A DNA stretch of 64,000 bases from Desarmillaria ectypa. Lineage: Eukaryota > Basidiomycota > Agaricomycetes > Agaricales > Physalacriaceae. The stretch spans positions 1,426,001 to 1,490,000 of the forward strand of contig JAUDYN010000005.1 of assembly GCA_030407005.1 (NCBI GenBank), written 5' to 3'. A program made the position numbers and the translations under genes. Numbering within the stretch: the stretch's first letter is position 1; each line of letters opens with the position of its first letter. Positions 1 to 12,067 of the stretch are shown here, one piece after another. The notes beneath the pieces were generated by a model. That model saw nothing but the letters and a program-made list of their open reading frames with translations, ran no database searches and was not told the DNA's origin.

Positions 1-623
1 AAGCAGTAGTCACAAGGCCCGATCACATACTCTGCTACTGTTGCAGATACGATTCAAAGTAGCTGCCAAAAAAAAAAAAAAATCTTTGATTGTTATCGAT
101 GTGTATGTTCCGGAGCCGGTCTTTCTTCCTACCAGAAACGGTCGATGGAGTTACATGAGCCGTACAGTGAAAGGCTATATCGTTATTGACGCAGCAGAAT
201 AAACGTTGTGCTTATTCTCGCTTGGAACGCAAAATGTACCTCAAAATAGCTCACAGCTCACGTTGTCAGAAGAATTTATTTCAAGTTGTTGCATATCCAG
301 ATCCTAAGTTTATGTTAGGCTGGCGGGAGAAAGTCAAAGTCTTCCGAATCGAAGCCAGCAAGTGACCATCATCTCCGGGTCGACCCATGGACCCAGCTGG
401 AGGGCTCCAAATGTTCCGTTCTGCCAGTGCGTATATTTTGGTAAATAAAATAAATAAAAAGGGACACTGAAGCCAACATTGTTCGACGGCCAAATGGTTC
501 CGGCAATATTGCTGATCTTCTCTTCGCCTCGTGTATGCACATATGCTTCATCCTGTCATCTGCCTTTGAACCGGCTTTCCTTCTAAGGTCTGACGACAAC
601 GGTCGTGTTTGTTCAGATTCGCC
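1..623. other. Left-edge intergenic region
   Basis: I see no convincing coding region here. It holds a run of 14 A near position 68 and the upstream region of the glucanase gene that starts at 624. The open frames on the minus strand lack family-like content and overlap the glucanase promoter and first exon. Confidence 0.5.
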
Positions 624-2556
624 ATGAAAACGGTGCCATGGTGTCCTTGGGCTCTCGGGTTCTTCCTGAGTACCGGTCTGGCCAGCGCGGAGCAATGTCG
701 TCTTCAAAATAAACAATCATCGGCGGTATCTGCTGGAGCAGATGTCACACCCCACAGCAGCGGTACCTCAACGTCCTCCCTGCCAACAGCAGCAGCGACG
801 CAGTCCGGGTCGACGTCCACACCATCGGCGACTCCGTTCGGCTATGGGAACGAAACAATACGCGGGGTAAATCTGTAAGTGCCATCGGCCTTTGCGGATC
901 AGAATAATTTGCTGAAGCAAATGAAGAGGTGGATGGTTCGTTTTAGAGGTAAATATTATAGATTCTTTAAACATCAAGCAAGTAATCTATTCCATCCTAG
1001 CCATGGATAACTCCCAGCATATTTAAGAACACGAATAACGACGATATTATCGACGAATACACCTTTGGGAGCTTGCAAGACTATGACCAGGCCCTTGCTG
1101 TCCTAAAGGAACATTGGGACACGGTTCGTGTCTTTAAATTGACTGTTAACGTGACTTACCTGCTGATACTCAGTGGATAACCGAAGACGACTTCGCTGCC
1201 ATCGACGCTGCTGGGCTAAACCATGTTCGGTGAGTGGCAAGCCCATCTCACGGCATGTCATGCTCTTAACGGTTCTGTCAAAGCATTCCATTAGGTTACT
1301 GGTCAGTCCCCATGACATCCTTGGATACCAACAGCGGCACATCCGTCTCGCCTTATATTCCCGGCGCATGGCAATGCCTTTTACGCGCACTCAACTGGGC
1401 AAGGGCTCACGACGTTCACGTCATCCTGGATCTGCACGGTGCTCCAGGGTCACAGAACGGCTACGACAACTCGGGACAGCGCACATCTAGCCCGCAATGG
1501 GGATCTAACGCCACAAACGTCGCTCGTACCGTCGACACGGTGAAATACATCGCTCAGCACATTGGTGGGATGATCGACGTTCTTGAACTGCTAAACGAAG
1601 CAGCAGGGTTCACGTCTAGCGACTGGGCTGCAGTCATCAGACAATTCTTCCAAGACGGTCACGATGCCGTACGAGAGGTGGCACCCAGCGGCATGAAAAT
1701 CATGATTGGCGACGCGTTCCTCACTGTAGACGTGAGTTTGGGAACGAGGCATCTGTCTCCCCATTTAATCTAACTTTTTGCAGGAATGGACAAATTTCCT
1801 TACCCCGTCGAATGGCACCGGCGTGATGATGGACTATGTGAGCTTCCTTCAAAGCATGTGTCTAAATTTGCGCTCATCTGAGCCTCTAGCACGAATATCA
1901 GATATTTAGTGATGATGAACTTTCACGATCTCTTGACGAGCACATATCCGTACGGTTACTTTTATCTCTGTTATGTTTACCTCTGTATTAATATATTCTG
2001 CAGTTCGCATGTACTCACATCCCCGATCTCACTTCTTTCGCCCGTTCCAACCTGTGGACAGTGTTGGGTGAATGGTCGAATGCACCCACAGACTGCGCTC
2101 AGTGGTTGAATGGGAGGGGCGTTGGTGCACGTTGGGACGGCACGATTGCTGCAAACTCCCAGTACTTTGGGTCTTGCAATGGGTGGACGGGAAGTTCGAA
2201 CAACTTTTCAGATGATTACAAGGCGTTTTTGAGGAAGTGAGATGTCTTTGGTACACTTCCTTTGATCGTATGGAAAACTTACTTCCGTGCTTAGGTATTG
2301 GGAGGTTCAAGTCGAGATTGGAGAAGCTGTACAAGGATGGGTGAGTCGGCCCTTTGCCTCGTTGAGTGTTTGCTCAGTTGTCTTTACAGGTTTTCTGGAC
2401 ATGGAAGGCCGAGAATGCTGATGAATGGAGTTATCAGAAGGGGCTCGGAGGCGGATGGAGTAAGTCCTAGAACTGTCTCCTAGCAGGTTCTTCTCTAACA
2501 CTCCCTTAGTTCCTAGAGATCCTACAGATAGATTATATCCAAACATTTGTTCATAG
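624..2556 (+). CDS. Secreted GH5 exo-beta-1,3-glucanase
   Basis: Predicted secreted glycoside hydrolase of family 5 (exo-1,3-beta-glucanase group) acting on beta-1,3-glucan in the fungal wall or outside the cell. The ATG at 624 opens a signal peptide ([20 protein letters not shown]), followed by a Ser/Thr-rich linker and the family opening GVNLGGWLVLEPW, which is rebuilt across the first intron. Later blocks are [16 protein letters not shown], the acid/base region LLNEAAGF, the nucleophile region [12 protein letters not shown] and [16 protein letters not shown]. The ORF spans about seven short introns and ends at TAG 2554-2556 after a C-terminus of PNICS. Both catalytic glutamates are visible (NEA and GEW). 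The usual NEP has become NEA, which is unusual but leaves the glutamate in place. A beta-glucosidase or endo-glucanase of GH5 is less likely because of the GGWLVLEPW and WTWK blocks. Confidence 0.9.
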
Positions 2557-2849
2557 AAGCATTGCATGAAGGGACGATACGTATAGATTACAGTTCGCCA
2601 ACTTTGCTCGTTTTCGAGCTCCTTAGAGCAAGCTATCCGGCTGAACATTATTTGATAGCTTTCATATTGCACATCATATTGTTGTACATCATAACTTATA
2701 TCCAAGTATTATATGTATACTACAAACATCTTCATTGGGTTATGGTAGAAAGGTGGAAAATGAACAGTGTGGAGTGCAATATATGAGACTGAATGACAGG
2801 ACAGGCCTTATCAAAGCAAGACTGAAACGCAAAGAAAGCAGTGTCACTG

Positions 2850-4057
2850 TCAGTATATCTGAGGCGGCCAATCGGGAAGAGCTGTGAGCGCCGCATTGCA
2901 AGCCTCCCGAACACGACGTTTACTAGCCAAGTCACCCGACTGGCGATAATTCTGAAACACCTCATGCATCTGGAACGAGGACGCGGCTACGGAATCTGCG
3001 ATACAATTCGACGTCAGTCAGCAAGAAATGAAAAATGAACTAGAACCTTACCGAAGTTAAAATCGGCTTCCTTTATCAACTGTGGTCGTTATGCGTCATT
3101 CATTGATATACAGACACGTAATTGGAGATGTACTCACCCCTTGAAGACGCATAATTTCTTGCTGTATCTGTGCAGGGTGATATCCACCGCCTCCATATTG
3201 CATCTGCACCTGAAGCTGTCCGATGTTGTTCTGTAGCTCCTTCTTCCTTGCTTCCCATGCATCCTTAACCACATCAAACGAGCCCAACAACTGCTTCCAG
3301 GCATATGTATCCCACGACTCGAGTTCAACCTTGTGCGTCCGCAGGTATTCCCGCGGATGTGAAAAGCCTGTGGATGACTTGGGTGTGATCGGGGTTGGTG
3401 GTGGTGGCTGCTGAGTGGGAGTGGAATTCGTGGTAGAGCCATCCCATCCTTGGCTGAGAGATGAATAAGGATCAAACTGTGCTATATAACCGGGGTTGTT
3501 CTGGAGCTGTTGTTGTGCAGGATTGTATGCCTGCGTCTGCGATTGAGCCGTTTGTCCTTGCAGATATCCGTAGCTGCTTCCTTGGGTTCCTGACACCACA
3601 GGTTGGCCCATCCATAGCTGACCAAAACTAGAGGTTTGCTGTGGACTGACGGGGCTTAGGTACCCTCCTGCTGAACTGTATCCCAAATTATACTGCGGCG
3701 ACTGCTGCAGGAAGCCCGCCTGCTGCTGCTGCTCCTGCTGCTGCTGGTATGACGATGCACCGGGCTGAAGCCACGATGTGAATTGGCTGTTGGTATGGTC
3801 TGCGCCTGAAATGTCGGGAAAGCGATTCTCTGAGTTGGTGGGATCGATTACGAATGGATTATTGGTGATTGCTGGGCCAGATGAGCCATATCCATTGTAC
3901 ATATCAGAAGAAGAACCAAGAGAATAGGGTTGACGATGGCGGTGAGAAGGTGAGCGGTCGGTTATTCTGACTCCGGACTCACGGGTTGCTGATGCTGTGC
4001 CGCTGTCTAAATTTGCGTCTCTCCAACAATAATCCACATAGAAGGTATACAGTACAT
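2850..4057 (-). CDS. Gln/Pro-rich protein with conserved C-terminal region
   Basis: Function not recognised. The N-terminal two thirds is low complexity: Ser/Gly/Asn rich, a Gln run encoded near 3715-3755 (QQQQEQQQQ), and a Pro stretch (QQPPPPTPITP). The C-terminal 100 residues look folded and partly helical, with HPREYLRTHKVELESWD, VVKDAWEARKKELQNNIGQL and, after two introns, SFQMHEVFQNYRQSG ending in LPDWPPQIY. The stop is TGA at 2850-2852. The start is uncertain. I chose the ATG at 4057 with a short intron to the acceptor near 4009; an internal Met (MYNGYGSS) is an alternative. The composition resembles nuclear regulatory or RNA-associated proteins, but no DNA-binding motif is visible. The membrane-protein gene on the same strand ends only about 50 bases upstream. 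Confidence 0.6.
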
Positions 4058-4105
4058 TCCTGTAGGCTGTCCAATAATCACTACAGATATGCTACATGGG
4101 CGCTT

Positions 4106-4755
4106 TCATTTTCTCGGGACCTTTGGCGCGGGTATCAGTCCAAGAACTCCAAAAGTGAGCATATAAAGGCCGGAAGCTAACAAGATATTAACACTATAAA
4201 ATCCATAAGACAATATAAAATGAGGCTATACGCACCAGCAACGATAGCTTTCAGGTATCCTAGACCTGACCAGTGCCCCAGGGTCACTACTAGGAGTAAC
4301 CAGCCTCCAACAATTGAGGATGTCAACAGCTAGGGATAGTTGAATGAACTGCTCAACGCGTGCATGTTGTCACGTACAGGTATCACGGTTGACAAAAGTC
4401 CGGATTTCCTCCACGAGCGAAACTGGGGACTCCGTCAGCCGAATAAACGGTCCTCGGCGCAACGACCACGCACGTTTGGTTCTTCTCCCTTCCGCCAGGG
4501 AGTCAACATAACATAAAAGAATAGCATAATAGTCGTGAGGCCCAGGAAAAGGCTACTCAAAGCCACCGTCCTGCAAAGATAATCATCGTCAGCATCAGAG
4601 CAATAATTACCCCACAAGACCTTCACGCGCCTGCCCCAGGTCTGCTCTTGCTGCTGGATTTCCCAAATCTCCTTCCACGTTCCAAAGAAATAGGTGATAA
4701 GACCTCCGGGTATCACCAGCCTCAGCTGTCGAATCTGGTGTTGAGAGGCAAGCAT
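4106..4755 (-). CDS. Small multi-pass membrane protein
   Basis: Unrecognised predicted membrane protein. After MLASQHQIRQL the chain carries a hydrophobic stretch (LVIPGGLITYFFG), a polar segment, a strong helix (SSLFLGLTTIMLFFYVML) and, past two introns, another pair (SSIVGGWLLLVVTLGHW and SGLYMLTFGVLGLIP). It ends APKVPRK with stop TGA at 4106-4108. The downstream exons were joined at gtgcgt..cccag, gtacgtg..cctag and gtgcgta..gttag, all keeping frame. The start is unresolved. A TTAG acceptor just upstream of the frame suggests a further 5' exon, and I give the first in-frame Met (4755). It may be an ER or vacuolar protein, but no family signature is visible. Confidence 0.55.
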
Positions 4756-5064
4756 ATTGTGGAAGTAGTCGAGAACCACCCTAACCCCAAGAAATGGATA
4801 GACGAGAATTTCAGGCCAGAAGCCTTTTTATCACATGTTATTTGATCGCCATGAATCCGGCTCTTGCACGCACATCCACACAATGACGCATAATTCACGA
4901 TAGTCGTACAAACTACATACAGTGATTATTTCCATTTTCAGTAACTACTAAGCTTTAATTTCCTCCAATAATTTATAGAGATGCTACAAGTGGAGGGGAC
5001 TACGTCCTTCAAGTTTCGAAACATGATTTAAGCGGAAAACTAGATAAACTGTGAGGAGAGAGAG

Positions 5065-8000
5065 TCAAGGGGGAAAAGCAATGACACGAACCTGGATGGT
5101 CAAAGAATCCGGCCAAGGAATGACCTTACCATTCGCATTCAAATACATCTGGGTTGTGCAGCCTTGCTGTGTTTCGGTGAATCTAATAGGAACGTAAGAA
5201 ACAATAAATGTCCCAGATCGTGAACACATGCCGTTTGAATTTCCCTTTAAGAGCAATACCGGGAAGTGACAGAATCTCGTACAATATTCTTGGCACCACC
5301 TGGAGACATGTATTATTAGAAGAATTTTAGCGGACAGTTGTGTGAGCGAAACGTACTGCATCAAAAAATGGTACTGAAAGAAGGCTGCAGAGACGGATTT
5401 TCAGCAAGCGCATGAGGTAACTAATGACGCGACTTACCCGTAGTCCGCAAGTCCAAGAGCAGGATGAGCACCGGCCGGGCGAGTTTTGTTCGCATCAATG
5501 ATGCTCGCGTACACTTTGGTGCCGGAGCTGACGTTGGCGTTTCTACTGAGCAGCAAGTTGCGCTGTGTGAGACGGCTTGTGTGGGCCAATGGTGGGTCAG
5601 CACCTAAGAAATCGAGTTCAGCTATAACCGTTGTCAAGAAATGAAGGTCATGAAACTTACCCAGGGCTTCACGGACATACTGCATGACCTTAGCATCTCC
5701 AGCTTTGCTCTTCAACGCAGCATTTTTGACAAGATCCTCCCTGTGTAGCTGTCTGTCTACGTCAAGGTAGTAGTTAACAACATGTGCGATTGCCTGAGAA
5801 AAGTGTGCCGCTGTGGGCACAAGCTCGCAGAATAGGGAAGCGGCCAAGGCGGACGCGCTGTGTCCCGGGGTGCCGTCCGTGCGGTTGTGCTCAGCTTTGT
5901 ACACAGATTTCAGGAAGACTTGTGAACGGTTCTCGGGATCAGGGCCAGTGCGAGAGGAAGATGCGAACCACGAGGAAAATGCGTCAAGGTTGCCTTTAGC
6001 CTTGTCGAAGAAGTGCTTGTAAGTAGTCGCTGAATTTTCACGAAGGTGCCAATCGTTCGAAGGATCAAAGTTGACATAGAGGTATCTGAAATATGGCGGT
6101 TGAATATTGAGTAGGAGGCAGGAATGTACAAGGACTTACTGCGCAACGGTGGCGAACTTGTTGTAGTACTGTGATGCAGTGAATGCGTCCTCAGAGCTAG
6201 TAGACGAGAGTGGCAAGCCCGCCTGTTACTGAATCAGTCGATATTCATGCCGGAGAGAACCGAGGGACACGAACGATTTCTTGACAGATCCACTTCACTG
6301 GAAGAACGTTGATCACATCTCGCACAATGTCGATGTTCTTTTGCTTCTGACCGAAGCTCTTCTTATTAATGAGATTCTTAGTGGTCGATGCGAAGTACGA
6401 CATCCATCCATCTGCAGTGATGTATTTTGAGATCTGCATGTATAATGAGATGGGTTTGGCAGTAGCAGGGAGTAAAGTTGCACACCAACGATCTGTTCGG
6501 TGCATGCCCGGTCATCAGCTCCTGCAACCGCTTCTCGCTTTCGAAGTTCGGGATCCCTAGAATCGCTTTTACGTCATCGTAAGCATTCACCGCGACCGTC
6601 GCTGTCGCTGCAGGGGGACGGTTCCAGTCATATTTTGCTAGGACCTGGGGCGCGATATTTGAATTCCCCTTCATGAACGTCGGGTCCAGGAAGGGGAAGT
6701 GCGCATAAACAGAACGATGTGTATAATGATCGGGTAAGGTGCGGAAGAGGAGTTTGGTGAGAAGACCGCCATAAGAACCATCTTCCTTGTCGAATTGGCA
6801 GTCTTGGTAGCCGAACGCAGTGAGGTTGAATGCTAAGAGGTATGCATTAGTTTTTAAGTTGAGTAGAAATAAACGAAAATGACTCACGGGTGAAGTCGAC
6901 GGTCAGGAAACGGTCACCACGGGTGAGGCATACCGCGTCTGCAAGGATGGCTCGCGAGATTGTGTATCCAGGGCACAATCCGGCACCTGGCCCTGGTTCT
7001 TTAGCTTGCTCGGCTTGGAGGCCGACCTGGATATGACGTTAAGCTGGAATCAAGTAGCAGGACTGTAGCGAGAGACGTACGTGCAACTCGAGGTTTTCGA
7101 TATCTCCATATAGAGATGCGGCAGCGTCCTAGAAATACATCAATGCCTCCTGGCGGCTTTATCTGAATGTGACACATACAGCAATGTCTTTATCAGGGTT
7201 CCATTCCAGAAAGCTGGTGTATGCTAGAAAATATCAGTCAGTACTCTGAAATCCTTCAAATCCAAGGTCGCTCTCACGTCTGAGCCCTATGAACTTCCTG
7301 AATTCGTTCAACTGGGGACAGATCAGATCAGATCAGTAACATTAGGGGAAGTTCTATTCACCGAACAGGTTCCCCAGCTGCGCGCTTGGTTAATTCCTAG
7401 TACCTCAACTACTCTCAACGCTTCGGGAATACCACGGGCTTTGAAAGCACCGGCCCGGTTCGATGTCGCATCCTGAAGAAGCTTAGCAAGATCTTCGTCC
7501 TTGAATCGCCCGTCGCTCCCCCGTACGAGACTAGGACAAGTTTCAGGTCTTAATGAACCATTCACCAAGAGATGGACTATTACCCATGGAATGTCCATTG
7601 TCTGATGTCTTCAGGGGGCCTTAAAGCCTCTCCGACTATCGCATGGAACTCTTGGGTAGTAACCTGCCAAAGTACACCTTAATGAAAACCGCCAGCCAGG
7701 TGAACGTAAATAACGTCACCTCTGTTGTCCCTTGACTCTTGAACAACTGACGGAATGTGTTCTGTAACCATTGGGTGTCATTCCGGGAGAGAGTAGCGTG
7801 CCATCGGTAAAGTAGGTTGAATTCAACCGATACAACATTGCCTTCTCCTCGCGGCGAGAAAGTATGGTCGGACCGGCGAATTTCCTGTACAAGTTCAATG
7901 AAGTTCAAGCCCAAGCTGATGAAAGGTTATGCACCTTGAGAGGATCTAAACGCCAAGAATGACCATCCCGAACCAGTCCAAGGATGGCGCCTACGTAATC

Positions 8001-9188
8001 TAGAGAAAACCGGATTAGCTTTAACAGGATCTTGCATACAATAGCCACTTACCACCGAGAATTATTTGCATGAAGTAGCCACAATTGACAAGCCGGGTAC
8101 GAGCAAAGATTTCGTCGTCCTGAGCGATCCGGCTAGCTTCGTCTGTGAAGGTTTGGGTGTACTTTCCATGCTCGTTAATGGCAAGAATTTTTTCGGCGAT
8201 ATACTACACGCAAGCGTCAGCGTGAAACAATCTTTCTGAAGAACGCCGACAAACGTTATGGTTTCGACATAACAAAACCAAAAGGGCGCAGGAGGCTGCT
8301 GGCATAAAGAGCAACCTGCTGTCAGCAAATACATCGTCCCATAGTCGTCCTGTACCGTCTTTCCTTCTGACTCTATTAACTTCTGCTTCCGAGGATCCAT
8401 AAAGGATGCTAAGATCGAGATAGCTACTCGATTTATTGATATTCCAGTCATTGGAGTCTGTATTGAAACAGCTATGGATCACGAGGTCGGCAAAGGCGAA
8501 AAATAGACTGGAGATCCCGCCGGGATGTTCCTTGAATTCATCACGTCGCAATAATGTGTCGAATACAAGGTCGGGGTCTGGAAGGCTGGAAGCGGGGATA
8601 CTGCGCAATGCCGGAACCGAGCGAGCGTAGGGTACTCCAGCCTTTCCCATTGCAGGGAAGAGGATGTTGTAGTTGGAACCATCTGCGGATCGAGCAGCAT
8701 AATTTGGGGTGGCGGTGACTTCAGAAGGTGCTGCAAGGTGCGTCGGAGTGCCGCCAACGTAGCTGCTGGGTGGGTGAGGTAGGTCCTTGTATACTGTAAC
8801 ATTGATATGAGAACACGAAAACGCGTTTGACAATACCAGATGTCCTCACAAGTATCAATTAGGAAATCCTGTATCGTCCCCGAAAGCTGTTGAAGCGTTG
8901 ATCCTTCAGACTCACTCAGACGCGACATCAACACAATGAGCTTCTCAAGCTACACAAATGACCGGTGTCAAATCATTGGAATACCGTGGAACCACTGTCG
9001 TACCAGAAGATACCGGTCATTGAGGCTCTCGGTATGGACGGCCGCATCCAGATAGGCTTTCTATCATGAATGTGAATACAGCCAATGGCGGCAACAAAGG
9101 GAATCCTCACGAGATCAGAAGGCTTGACCAAAGGATCCTCGACATAGCTCTCGAGCTTCTTGATCGCGTCTTCAATAGAGCCCAGCAT
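5065..9188 (-). CDS. Ppo-type fatty-acid dioxygenase with degenerate P450 domain
   Basis: Psi-producing-oxygenase family enzyme (linoleate 8R/10R-dioxygenase type; heme peroxidase domain plus P450-like domain). It forms oxylipins that act in fungal development. The ATG at 9188 starts MLGSIEDAIKKLESYVEDPL. The dioxygenase half is well kept: distal heme His in FADLVIHSCFNTD, SSYLDLSILYGSS, LCRNHN, and the catalytic Tyr with proximal His in NLLYRWHATLS, then CPGYTISRAILADAVCLTRGDRF. The C-terminal half follows the P450 region (YDVK..ILG, SLFCELVPTAAHFSQAIAHV) but lacks key residues. The K-helix reads YVREALAEL, without the Arg of ExxR. The cysteine-loop pattern GxHxCLG reads GAHPALG, with Ala in place of the thiolate Cys (codon 5458-5460). 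It ends LTIQVRVIAFPP, stop 5065-5067. The gene has more than 12 introns. I infer that dioxygenase activity is likely and diol-synthase (P450) activity unlikely. Confidence 0.9.
7319..7336. repeat. (GATCA)n microsatellite
   Basis: A short tandem run of the 5-mer GATCA, a little over three copies, lies inside the dioxygenase gene at an exon/intron border region. It is probably length-variable between strains. Confidence 0.7.
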
Positions 9189-9706
9189 CGTTAGTTTACG
9201 GCGATGGTACAGCGATGAATAAAGGGAAGGGTAGGGAAGAGAAGGAAGGAGAGAAAGCTGCCTTTTGTAGGAACTTTCATCAGAAGCGCCCACTGACGCC
9301 TGTCTGTCATAATCACGGAGGCTAAGACCGGAGCCGCGACAATAAAAGCGGCGCACAAATCCATACAACGTGATAGGACCGAACTAGCACCCGTTCTGCA
9401 CTGTTCAAACACCGCCCGCATCAATCGCGAGCACAAACCTCCGTTTCATCCGTCAATTATTTAATTCGAACTTCAGATTGCCTGCTAGCGCTCATCATCA
9501 AGTGATGACCAACAGTCTAGAGCGCTGCCGTATAACTAAACATTCTGAACGAAAGCCGCTCACCGTCAGTCTGATTGGAGCATAGCCATACTCATATATT
9601 GTGCTGGTGATATACATGGGCTAGAATATTTCTTACCGTAGGTGTATGTAAATGAAAGCAAGGAACCACAAATCAGGAACGTCTAAACAACGTTCTCCTA
9701 CCTTCC
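9189..9706. other. Intergenic: dioxygenase promoter and 3' end of next gene
   Basis: About 520 bases between the dioxygenase start (9188) and the stop of the acidic protein gene (9707), both on the minus strand. It should contain the dioxygenase promoter and 5' leader, including a pyrimidine/purine-rich stretch near 9215-9265. No gene is seen. Confidence 0.5.
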
Positions 9707-11920
9707 TCATTCTCCCTGTGCCTCTGTACCTTGCATCAAGGTCGATTTCCAATGACCATGGGCTTTCTGGTACATTCTCCATGTCTCCGAAGCCCACATG
9801 TTTTCCCTCAACTTGTGAGCTTTCTGTCGGGCGACTCGCGTCCGTCCCATCAGTGAGTTCCCTGCATACGATATCAATTGACCTCCGATCTCCTTCAATT
9901 CCTTAGCTTTATCTTTCGCTCTGTCATGGCGGTGTTTGACGGCCTCCCGCACAACTTGAGATGTGGATCTGGATTTATCAAGTATGGTATCCGTTTGCCG
10001 TTTGATCGCTCGTGAAAGCTCATCAATTGCCTCCATCAGCTCCTTCAAATCATGTTGGACAACCTCGATCAGTGCCTTCATGGTAGAGTCCAAGATGTGC
10101 GAAAGTGAATCCACGGCGCGAATGCTGAGTGAGGTAAGTGACTCAGCAGACTTGGAAAGTTCCTTGGGTGCTACAATGGGCCGCGCAACAGATGCTGGCG
10201 AACGGATGACGATATCCTTTGATAATCCCATTCTCTCAGACCAGCTGAGGGGCTTGCAGTCGCAATCATCAGATGGATCCTTGGGGCTAATAGCTGGGGT
10301 AGAATCGGCGGTCTGAACAACCCGTCCCAACGATGTACTGCCACTCGCTGAAATAGCAGTGGAACCGCGATTGTACAAAGACAGTGACGCAGACTGAGAA
10401 ACAACTGCGATGCTTGTGGAAGAGCGCAGGGAGAGCGAGGAAGATTGATTGGTAAACACATTCCAGAAGGGCGTAGGAATGTGCAATCTAGCGGTAGGGG
10501 TTGGAGTGGGTACAAATGAGCTAAACGCGGTATTAACAGTGAATCCGACTATCAAGGACAAAAGAGCGAAACTAGCAACGGAAATTAGAAACTAAATAAT
10601 ATTAAGGGAGAATCAACATACAACGTGACTGCGTGGACGGGGGTAAAGTGTTCGATTAGTCCTTTGCCTTGACGCTTCTTGGCAGTGATCTGTCTTACGC
10701 CATTGTAGACATCAACGGCGTGAAGGCGTGAAATTCCTTCCATGCAAAGGACAGGCGAGTGTAAGCCCTTCTGCACGTGTAGCACCTTCTCGGCTGGTAT
10801 ACGTAGCTCAGACCATGCAGATTCTGCGCGGTCAAGAGCATCCAGGTCGACCCCGCCTTCTCCCGGAAGAGGTACAGCAACGGGAAGATGAAAAGTATGC
10901 ACAGGAAGAAAAGAGAAGGGTGTGCAAGGAAGATATATAATTCCAAGGGAAGGCCGGTTCGAAGAAATCTCCGAACTCGGCTACGATGTATTGATGTTAG
11001 TGTCAAAAAAAGAAAGGAAAGATACGCACGCTATCTTGACCAGTTCTGTCGTAAACCGCGACTGACTTGAAAATATCTGTGGAATCCGCGATAGAGAAAT
11101 GAAGCAATTGTGTTGTGCCTAAAGCCATATGTTCAATGGAAGCGAGACGGATGCTCGCTCCAAGAGAAGCCTTTCGCAGCAAATCATGGACTACGGTCCA
11201 CTTGACAGAGGACGAAGATCCATACAAAAATATGTTGTATTCCACGTCACCGAAGTCAATATCTCGGGTGTCTGTAGGACTCTCAGGTGCGGGTAACAGG
11301 CCCGGATCCGTGACAGACAACAAGTCATTCACGATGGCTTCGGTGCTAGCTTCTGCAGCCTCCGGGGAAGGTAATTCGTGGTTCGACGAAGAGACGTTGT
11401 CGTATGAACCGCTCAATTGTTCATGTGAGCTGGTCAGAGGATCGGGGAAAGACAGCTTGAGGTCTCGAAGGGAGCTGTGAACAGTAGAGGGACGTGAGCT
11501 GCTTCGGGAGGCACCCAAGGTGCTTATCATGCTTTGGTCCAAGGCCTCTCTGACACGCTGCTCCTCTCCTTCTGAATCGAGGAGAGGTCCCATGAATGGA
11601 CCTTCCGCCGTGACTGCTCCTGTCGACTCGAACTCGTTAGAATGTCCTTCGTCAGAGCTATCATCAACGAAGCCTTCCCAAGCATCTACTTCACCGTCTC
11701 TAGAGCTGCCAATGCTCATGGAGGAGCGTCGGGAGAGAGGTATCGCTACCTCATTGTGATCACTGTCCCGCGACGATACCGACTCATTGTCATCGGACTC
11801 GCGATTGCTGGCGATGTCGAGCCAGTCAGAGTCAGAGAGGCCGTCCTCAGACACACCAGGCGATTGAGGATAATCTGACATATCGTAAGTAGTGTCGCTG
11901 CTAGGAGACGTATCGTTCAT
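9707..11920 (-). CDS. Acidic single-pass membrane protein, uncharacterised
   Basis: No known family recognised. The ATG at 11920 opens an acidic, Ser-rich N-terminus (MNDTSPSSDTTYDMSDYPQ) of about 200 residues. A more ordered stretch follows (DIDFGDVEYNIFLYGSSSS, WTVVHDLLRKASLGASIRL), then an intron with donor gtgcgt after GQDS. The next exon carries VDLDALDRAESAWSEL and VDVYNGVRQITAKKRQGKGL, and leads into one transmembrane segment formed across an intron (VTFFALLSLIVGFTV). The last exon is Ser/Thr rich, then a long charged helical tail (LKELMEAIDELSRAIKRQ, KHRHDRAKDKAKELKEIG) ending in EAQGE with stop TGA 9707-9709. The layout (acidic domain, one helix, coiled tail) suggests a protein anchored in an inner membrane such as the ER or nuclear envelope. 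That is inference only. Confidence 0.75.
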
Positions 11921-12067
11921 GGTGGTCAGGAGTAGGCAAGCTGAAAGGGCGACGGGAAAGCCGAATGAGTAACCTTCGGCAGCTTCGGCACTGGTAATGA
12001 CATAATAATCCGATTTTAATCTTATCAGATAACTTTCAGTCGCAACTACTCTTTCCTCACCACTTTC
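11921..12067. promoter_or_regulatory. 147-bp divergent promoter region with paired GATA sites
   Basis: This short gap separates two start codons pointing outward (11920 minus, 12068 plus), so it must hold both core promoters. A back-to-back pair of GATA-type sites, CTTATC at 12021-12026 and AGATAA at 12027-12032, lies about 40 bases before the F-box gene. GATA factors are known fungal nitrogen, iron and light regulators; which one acts here is not shown. Confidence 0.5.

Noticed and set aside
369..716. Minus-strand open frame overlapping the glucanase start
   Set aside because: It is antisense to the signal-peptide exon and promoter of a well-supported gene and has no family character.
10728..11879. 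Several plus-strand open frames
   Set aside because: They are antisense shadows of the acidic protein gene, whose Ser-rich codons leave the other strand open.
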